From UBA2589 sp965223235 (lineage in GTDB: Bacteria; Gemmatimonadota; Gemmatimonadetes; Longimicrobiales; Gaopeijiaceae), in assembly GCA_965223235.1 (NCBI GenBank), contig CBDCVV010000022.1, positions 620,001 through 684,000 on the forward strand: a stretch of DNA of 64,000 nucleotides. The letters run 5' to 3'. Positions within the stretch are counted from its first letter, which is position 1, and every line of letters begins with the position of its first letter. Positions 59,598 to 64,000 of this stretch are shown in pieces. Below the pieces are notes generated by a model. That model was not told the DNA's origin. It saw only the letters and a list, made by a program, of their open reading frames with translations, and did not search any database. A program made the translations under genes and the position numbers.

Positions 59598-60230
59598 CTA
59601 CCCCTCAGGCTCCAGAAGTCGGACCGCCGTGATCGAATCGAGAAGAGGATAGCTCCGATCCAAGAAGGCGTTCCCGAGCACGCGGATCGAATCCTCGAAC
59701 TGCATCGGAAGGTCCCCATACCCGTCGTACAGCGCATCGACATTCTCGAGGCCTGCGACCACGCGTCCTACCGGCGGGAAGCCCGTCACTCCGTTCCACG
59801 CCATCTCATCGAGATTCGTGTTGTCGACACGATTGATGAAGAGGATCATGGCTCGGGTTCCGGGGCCACCGCGGGCGAAGGAGACGGATCCGCGTACGTT
59901 GCTGGTCTGTGGCGGCTCGTCGGGAAGTCCCTGCTCCATCCACTCAGCGTCCGCTTCGGGGACACCGCTGAAGCCGAACTGAGCGTACGCCTCGTTCACC
60001 CTGTAGATCCGAGCTCCGTCCCAATGTCCGCTCTCCACCAGGGCGAAGACTCTGTCGACCGCGAGGGGTGACCACTCGCGGACGAACTCGATCTCGACGG
60101 GCCCTTGGCTCGTGGTCAGTGCGACCCGGAAAGTTTCTGGGGCGGTCTCAGGCGCCGGGGACGAACACCCAACGGCGCACAGGGATGCAACGATCCAACC
60201 CAGCTGCCCGCCTACGCGCACTTCATTCAC
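59598..60230 (-). CDS. Cyclophilin-like peptidyl-prolyl isomerase, lipoprotein, second copy
   Basis: This 210-residue protein has a signal and lipobox (VASLCAVGCSS). A cyclophilin domain follows: FRVALTTSQGPVEIEFVREW, AVDRVFALVESGHWDGARIY, AYAQFGFSGVP, NVRGSVSFARGGPGTRAMIL and VGRVVAGLENVDALY. It is a paralogue of the protein at 51780 with the same membrane-anchored plan. The active-site region AYAQFG differs from the usual FMIQGG, so catalytic power is uncertain. It lies 15 bp after the lipoprotein gene at 60246. Confidence 0.9.
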   Translation of the reverse strand: MNEVRVGGQLGWIVASLCAVGCSSPAPETAPETFRVALTTSQGPVEIEFVREWSPLAVDRVFALVESGHWDGARIYRVNEAYAQFGFSGVPEADAEWMEQGLPDEPPQTSNVRGSVSFARGGPGTRAMILFINRVDNTNLDEMAWNGVTGFPPVGRVVAGLENVDALYDGYGDLPMQFEDSIRVLGNAFLDRSYPLLDSITAVRLLEPEG

Positions 60231-60245
60231 CGCAACGGGCCTGCA

Positions 60246-60617
60246 TCAGTTCCCTTTGGAAGCCACAGATACTGCTGCCCACACCATAACCATGACCAAA
60301 GCTCCAATGAAACCAACGGCGCCGGCGCCAACGGTACGCACGAAGGAAAACTTCTTCTTCTCTACCCCAACGACATCAGCCTTCCGCACTTCAATCTCAG
60401 ACCCCAGTAGGTGGGTCTCGCTGGAGGCCTCGACTATCATCTCCACAGCCGCACCACTTGAGAGGATTAGGCGGACTTCGTCACCAACTTGCACACCGTC
60501 TGTGGGTCGGCCTTGATGTGTGACCGGGCGGAATGTCATGCATCCAGACGAGAGGACGAGAGCAGTGATCGTGAAGACCCTCAGTCGCCAGTTCCATATG
60601 CGTCGATGTAACAACAT
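60246..60617 (-). CDS. Small lipoprotein with C-terminal transmembrane segment
   Basis: This 123-residue protein has a signal and lipobox (VFTITALVLSSGC). A small beta domain follows (GVQVGDEVRLILSSGAAVEM, ASSETHLLGSEIEVRK, ADVVGVEKKKF), then a C-terminal hydrophobic helix (AGAVGFIGALVMVMVWAAVS). The pattern of a short barrel plus membrane tail is recurrent in this phylum and has no assigned role. The start is ATG 60617; an ATG at 60662 is also possible. Divergent from the gene at 60708. Confidence 0.65.
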   Translation of the reverse strand: MLLHRRIWNWRLRVFTITALVLSSGCMTFRPVTHQGRPTDGVQVGDEVRLILSSGAAVEMIVEASSETHLLGSEIEVRKADVVGVEKKKFSFVRTVGAGAVGFIGALVMVMVWAAVSVASKGN

Positions 60618-60707
60618 GCTCGTGGTACCCTGCGCAGTGGAGCCTACCAACAAGAGTCGCATTGTATATTGAGACTTCGTCTCCTGCACCCATCCTCGAG
60701 GATTCCA

Positions 60708-61130
60708 ATGTCTCGTCACTCGGCCCCTTGGCTGCTCGTTCTGGCGGTCCTGTTCGGCTGCTCAGAGTCTGTATCCCCTGAAGCCCAGCCCGGGACGATA
60801 TCAGTTACGAGTCCGACCTTGGCCGGGCAAGCGGGGCTCACGTTCTTGGTCTTTGCTGACGATGCAGCGTGGACCACGACCCCGGATGGATCGTACTGCG
60901 AGCAGATCTCCGGAGACCCTGCAACGATCACCGGAACCATCTCTCAGTCCCTAACCCAACCGTGCGACCTGGGCGATCCCCTGGAGTTTCCGCCCGGCAC
61001 TTACTTCGTCTTCGGCGGCATTTTCGTACCAGGAGCTACGAGCCCAATGCAGTGCACCGAGGGGCAGGTAACGGTCGACGGAGACGTCTCGATCACACTC
61101 CCAGATGCATCGGCAGGCGCTTGCCCCTAG
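60708..61130 (+). CDS. Small secreted lipoprotein, unknown
   Basis: This 140-residue protein has a signal and lipobox (LLVLAVLFGCSES). The mature part is beta-rich with Ig-like character (GTISVTSPTLAGQAGLTFLV, FPPGTYFVFGGIFVPG) and four or more cysteines (SYCEQI, QPCDLG, MQCTEG, GACP) that may form two disulphides. I do not recognise the family. It ends 20 bp before the convergent cupin gene. Confidence 0.7.
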   Translation: MSRHSAPWLLVLAVLFGCSESVSPEAQPGTISVTSPTLAGQAGLTFLVFADDAAWTTTPDGSYCEQISGDPATITGTISQSLTQPCDLGDPLEFPPGTYFVFGGIFVPGATSPMQCTEGQVTVDGDVSITLPDASAGACP

Positions 61131-61149
61131 TCAAAAGCCAACCGCTCCC

Positions 61150-61518
61150 TCACTTGGATGAATCGAGCCAAGTCGTGACTTCGCCCGTGTTGATCGCCAG
61201 GTGTGCACCCCCACCGCCCGGCGCCGCGCCGTGCCAGTGCTCGCGACCTCCCTCGATCACCACGACGTCGCCCTCCTCGAGAAGGAGTTCGACGCCCTCT
61301 CGGTCCACGACTACACACCGACCTTCCAACCCAAACAGGAGTTGCGGCTCGTCGTGGACGTGCCAATTCGTGCGTGCACCTTCTTCGAAGGTGACGCGAT
61401 ACAGTCGCACACGCTCACCGGCCTCGCCTCCCAATAGGCGCTGCATCGTCGCCGGTAAGACGAAGTTGGCGGCATCTGCGGCGTTGTGCGGTACCGTCTT
61501 GCTCTCGATCCGCTTCAC
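61150..61518 (-). CDS. Single-domain cupin protein
   Basis: This 122-residue protein is a single cupin barrel. The metal-site His pair lies in TNWHVHDEPQLLFGLEG (HxH...), and a third His is in GGREHWHGAAPG. No signal peptide is present. Start GTG 61518 overlaps the creatininase stop as GTGA, so translation is coupled. The substrate is unknown; pairing with an amidohydrolase may point to a shared small metabolite. Confidence 0.88.
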   Translation of the reverse strand: MKRIESKTVPHNAADAANFVLPATMQRLLGGEAGERVRLYRVTFEEGARTNWHVHDEPQLLFGLEGRCVVVDREGVELLLEEGDVVVIEGGREHWHGAAPGGGGAHLAINTGEVTTWLDSSK

Positions 61519-62411
61519 GGGAGGTCATTCCGGCTAGCGATCGCGGCGCGAATGGCGCGCGCCGTCAACTCGGCGCGGTACTCGACCAGGCGGCGCCCCA
61601 CTTCGATCGTCTCGTCCAACGGCTCGAGATCGACACCGTTGATACTGAACAGGCCGGCCTCGATTCGCTGGCGGGCCCGAATACGCTCCGGATCGGTCGT
61701 CGCAACGATCGCAGAGTAGTGCACGTCATCGTGATATTCGTTTCGGGTGGCAGTGCACTCGTCGGGTTCTTGGTGGATTCCGAGCTCTTCTTTCAAGAAG
61801 TCACAGCTCCAGACATCCTCTCGATAGTACTCCGGAATGTGGTGCACCCGAGTGGGCCGATCTGCCCACTCGGCGTTGAGGCGGTCCGCCACATTCTGCA
61901 TGCCCCGACCGTTCCCACCGCTGTCGCCGATCAAGACGACGTCTCGGAAGCCGTGTGCCGCCAGCGAGGCGACGATGTCGGTGAGCAAGGACTCGAACGT
62001 CTCTTGGCGGACGCTGATCGTCGCGTGGTACAGCATGTGTCCCGACGGAGGGTCGATCCTCCCTTCGGGCACGAACTTCACGACTGGGGCGATCAGCGCG
62101 TTCCCGAGCTCTTCTGCGATCGCTTGCGTCGTGGCTTGGAGTACGAAGTTGTGCTTACCCGACGCGACATACGGGCCGTTCTGCTCGATGCCTCCGGTCC
62201 CCACGATGACCGTAGTCATCCCATCGGCTAGCGCGTCCCGCACCTCCATCCACGTCATCTCCTCGATCAGCAGCGTGTTCGAGGCCGCGATCGGTCGAGG
62301 AGTCGTGAGATCGGACTGTGCGCTGACGGGCACGGTGCCAACGACGAGAACGAAGGAGAGAAGCACGAGCGGAGCAGAAAGGCGCTCGCGCGAACGCGGA
62401 CTACACATCAT
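61515..62411 (-). CDS. Creatininase-family amidohydrolase with export signal
   Basis: This 298-residue protein has a signal peptide (LLSFVLVVGTVPVSAQS). The creatininase fold follows: IVGTGGIEQNGPYVASGKHN (metal ligands Glu and His), FVPEGRIDPPSGHMLYHATI, FRDVVLIGDSGGNGRGMQNV and DDVHYSAIVATTDPE. Family members hydrolyse cyclic amides or are pterin/flavin-cofactor enzymes. Export to the periplasm is unusual and excludes a cytosolic cofactor role. Coupled to the cupin gene by GTGA. Confidence 0.9.
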   Translation of the reverse strand: MMCSPRSRERLSAPLVLLSFVLVVGTVPVSAQSDLTTPRPIAASNTLLIEEMTWMEVRDALADGMTTVIVGTGGIEQNGPYVASGKHNFVLQATTQAIAEELGNALIAPVVKFVPEGRIDPPSGHMLYHATISVRQETFESLLTDIVASLAAHGFRDVVLIGDSGGNGRGMQNVADRLNAEWADRPTRVHHIPEYYREDVWSCDFLKEELGIHQEPDECTATRNEYHDDVHYSAIVATTDPERIRARQRIEAGLFSINGVDLEPLDETIEVGRRLVEYRAELTARAIRAAIASRNDLP

Positions 62412-62481
62412 GGAGACCTCCGAAGCTGGGCCGACAAGATGCTTCGCCTCCGAGAGACACGCGAGACCGAACGCCGCGCCC

Positions 62482-63780
62482 TCAGGCCGGAAGCTTCGCC
62501 GCCCGCTCTTCCCCGGAACGCCCCACCCGTACCGCGATCACCGCCCAGGCGGCTGCAGCCGGGACCGCCACGAGTGCGATGGGCCCGACCGTGAGTCCGA
62601 TAGAGGCGAGCCCTGCGTACACCCACCCACTCACCAGATCTCCGCCGCGGTACACGGCGGCGTCGATGAAGGCTTTCGATTTGAACTTTTCTTCTCGTGG
62701 GATCACGGTGAAGAGGACTTCCCGGGCGGGCTTGGAGAGGCCGTAACGACCGGCGCGGTAGATCACTTGGACCACGACCAGCGTCCATAGGGTCGGCCAC
62801 AGGCCCAAGGCTAGAAAGCCGACCGCGACCGCGACTGGCACGATCGCCAACGTAACCGCGAGCCCGAACCACTTGATGATTCGAGCGGTCAACCACACCT
62901 CGAAGAGGATGGTGAGGAGGTTCACGACAAGGTCGATCTTCGCCAAGAACGCTCGCCGCTCTCCACGATCGGTCATCGTCTCGTACACGAGATCCGACTG
63001 CGCGAAGTACAAGACGGTGGAGGCGAACGTCATCAGCGCGATGAAGCTCGCGATGCCGAGTAGGTACGGGGATTGGAAGACGGCCTTCATGCCAGACCAG
63101 CTATCCCCGGTAAGCGGCTTCTCTGATTCACCCGCTTCGCGGACATCTCCCGTCGACGACTCGCGGTGCAGCGCCTTCGCAAACCATGTCGCTGCTTCCA
63201 AAGGCACACACGACACCAAAAGCAAGGTGAAGACCGGGACCTGCGTCGCGATCAGCGCCGTGATACCCGAACCCGTCGCCGCCCCGACGGAGGCACCGAC
63301 CGCAATAAAGCCGAAGAGTCGCTTCGCTTGTTCGTTCGTGAAGCAGTCGGCCACCAGCCCCCAAAAGACCGTCACGACAAAGAGCGCGAAGACGCTTGTC
63401 CACACGTAAAAGAGTCGATCGATCCAGATGAAGGTCGACTCGGGCATCAGCTGCAGCGCTGCCCAGAAGCCGATGAGGCATGCAATGAAAAAGCGATTCG
63501 CGAGAGGGACGAAGACCCCTCGGGGATACCGGGACGCGACCCAGCTGTACGCCTGCACCGCCGCAATCATGACGAAGAAGACGACGGTCCAGATGATCTG
63601 GAGATTGCCACGATCCGCCGCCGCGATCTCGTCCCGCACCGCGCGCAGGATGTAGTACGAGAGCATGATGAGGAAGCCGTACGCGCACGCCAACAGCATG
63701 CGCTTCAGTTCATCACCGTCCTCGTATTCGACAACCCGCGCGAGGAGTCTCACAAAGGTCAGGCCTGGCTCGCGTGCCAC
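62482..63780 (-). CDS. Npt1/Npt2-type (ATP:ADP antiporter-like) membrane carrier
   Basis: This 432-residue inner-membrane protein has about 12 helices. The N-terminal LIMLSYYILRAVRDEIAAAD, the paired WIDRLFYVWTSVFALFVVTVF and NEQAKRLFGFIAVGASVGAA match the nucleotide-carrier-like MFS group found in free-living bacteria. These lack proven nucleotide exchange, so the substrate is unknown. The start is GTG 63780, overlapping the upstream stop by 22 nt, or GTG 63753. It follows the epimerase gene. Confidence 0.85.
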   Translation of the reverse strand: MAREPGLTFVRLLARVVEYEDGDELKRMLLACAYGFLIMLSYYILRAVRDEIAAADRGNLQIIWTVVFFVMIAAVQAYSWVASRYPRGVFVPLANRFFIACLIGFWAALQLMPESTFIWIDRLFYVWTSVFALFVVTVFWGLVADCFTNEQAKRLFGFIAVGASVGAATGSGITALIATQVPVFTLLLVSCVPLEAATWFAKALHRESSTGDVREAGESEKPLTGDSWSGMKAVFQSPYLLGIASFIALMTFASTVLYFAQSDLVYETMTDRGERRAFLAKIDLVVNLLTILFEVWLTARIIKWFGLAVTLAIVPVAVAVGFLALGLWPTLWTLVVVQVIYRAGRYGLSKPAREVLFTVIPREEKFKSKAFIDAAVYRGGDLVSGWVYAGLASIGLTVGPIALVAVPAAAAWAVIAVRVGRSGEERAAKLPA

Positions 63781-64000
63781 GCGTCGAGCACCTCACGCTC
63801 GCGCTCTCGGCTCATCCCCACCTGCCGGTTGCCTCGCTCCTCCGGTGTGCGCGCCCGATCCCATTCGAGCGTGGCCCTCGTCGTGTCGGCGATCGATCGG
63901 AAGGTCAGCCCCGCGGCCACCGCATCACGGACGTCGACGAACATGAGCGGGTCCCCAGGCACCCACGATGGTAAGTCACTCCACGGACGGAGGCCCTGCG
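63759..64000 (-). CDS. C-terminal end of an NAD-dependent epimerase/reductase-like protein (cut by window edge)
   Basis: The last 80 or so residues are visible, reading in from the edge as GLRPWSDLPSWVPGDPLMFV. FRSIADTTRATLEWDRAR and GMSREREREVLDAWHASQA follow. This tail is typical of extended SDR NAD-dependent epimerase/dehydratase proteins (PWSDLP-type strand, then a helix with DTLxW). The N-terminal Rossmann fold is outside the window. The stop TGA at 63759 is overlapped by the carrier gene's possible GTG. Confidence 0.8.
   Translation of the reverse strand, partial: QGLRPWSDLPSWVPGDPLMFVDVRDAVAAGLTFRSIADTTRATLEWDRARTPEERGNRQVGMSREREREVLDAWHASQA

Overview
The window looks like a chromosomal piece from an uncultured Gemmatimonadota-type bacterium: Gram-negative, GC-rich and gene-dense. 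The evidence is family content rather than a marker gene. There are two PadR regulator plus ADOP-type ABC permease cassettes, two DUF2911 proteins, a DUF4837 lipoprotein, a DUF3667 membrane protein, a patatin/beta-barrel outer-membrane protein, and many secreted or lipid-anchored proteins and peptidases. Such combinations are typical of Gemmatimonadota and some Acidobacteriota. No rRNA, tRNA, insertion sequence, integrase or CRISPR array was seen, so the phylum call is an inference.

Layout. 0.06-9.7 kb (minus): a large P-loop/winged-helix protein overlaps a lipobox-bearing MscS-like channel, followed upstream by a patatin/surface-antigen protein. 7.1-10.1 kb (minus): PadR/ADOP cassette 1 with three 14-bp-spaced direct repeats as likely operator. 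10.2-18.1 kb: DUF3667, YceI, a tandem pair of related small lipoproteins, a membrane protein with a possible LAS-type peptidase domain, a class-C serine hydrolase, and a three-gene plus-strand unit (secreted protein, Cys-rich PCYCGC-like protein, DUF2911). 18.2-19.6 kb: rhomboid protease coupled to a YigZ/IMPACT gene that lacks an ordinary start codon. 19.7-24.2 kb (plus): PadR/ADOP cassette 2 and an APC amino-acid permease. 24.2-24.6 kb: the only long non-coding stretch, holding two large hairpins that share an inverted 46-nt core. 24.6-30.2 kb: a 60-residue ultra-acidic protein, an M3 oligopeptidase, DUF4837, DUF2911 and a TIM-barrel-like secreted protein. 30.4-35.6 kb: dnaE and an ALDH7-type dehydrogenase.

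35.6-39.7 kb (minus) is a tightly coupled Gld-like ABC exporter unit (ATPase, permease fused to GldG-like domain, DUF4340) with a terminator-shaped hairpin just before the first start codon. 39.9-46.2 kb holds an SH3 lipoprotein, a membrane diguanylate cyclase, DUF72, TPR, ankyrin and a double-HTH protein. 46.3-55.0 kb carries S9 peptidase/MsrA, threonine aldolase/GNAT/degenerate alpha-beta hydrolase, a cyclophilin lipoprotein and an M14 peptidase. 55.1-58.3 kb is a five-gene minus-strand run (DinB-like, MmuM, DoxX, DksA-type zinc finger, membrane protein). 58.4-59.4 kb has an ArsR/SRPBCC pair and a cold-shock gene with a clear intrinsic terminator. The right end has a second cyclophilin lipoprotein, small lipoproteins, cupin/creatininase, an Npt-type carrier and the end of a nucleoside-sugar epimerase-like gene cut by the window edge.

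Genes are often joined by 1-14 nt overlaps (ATGA, GTGA or TAGTG), which suggests heavy use of translational coupling. The dominant theme is cell-envelope physiology: export, lipoproteins, periplasmic proteolysis and envelope stress. I did not find a defence system or a gene cluster that I can call a new system with confidence. The most unusual items are the paired hairpins at 24.2-24.6 kb, the ATA-start candidate for yigZ, the lysine-less P-loop protein paired with MscS, and the hairpin in front of the Gld-like operon.
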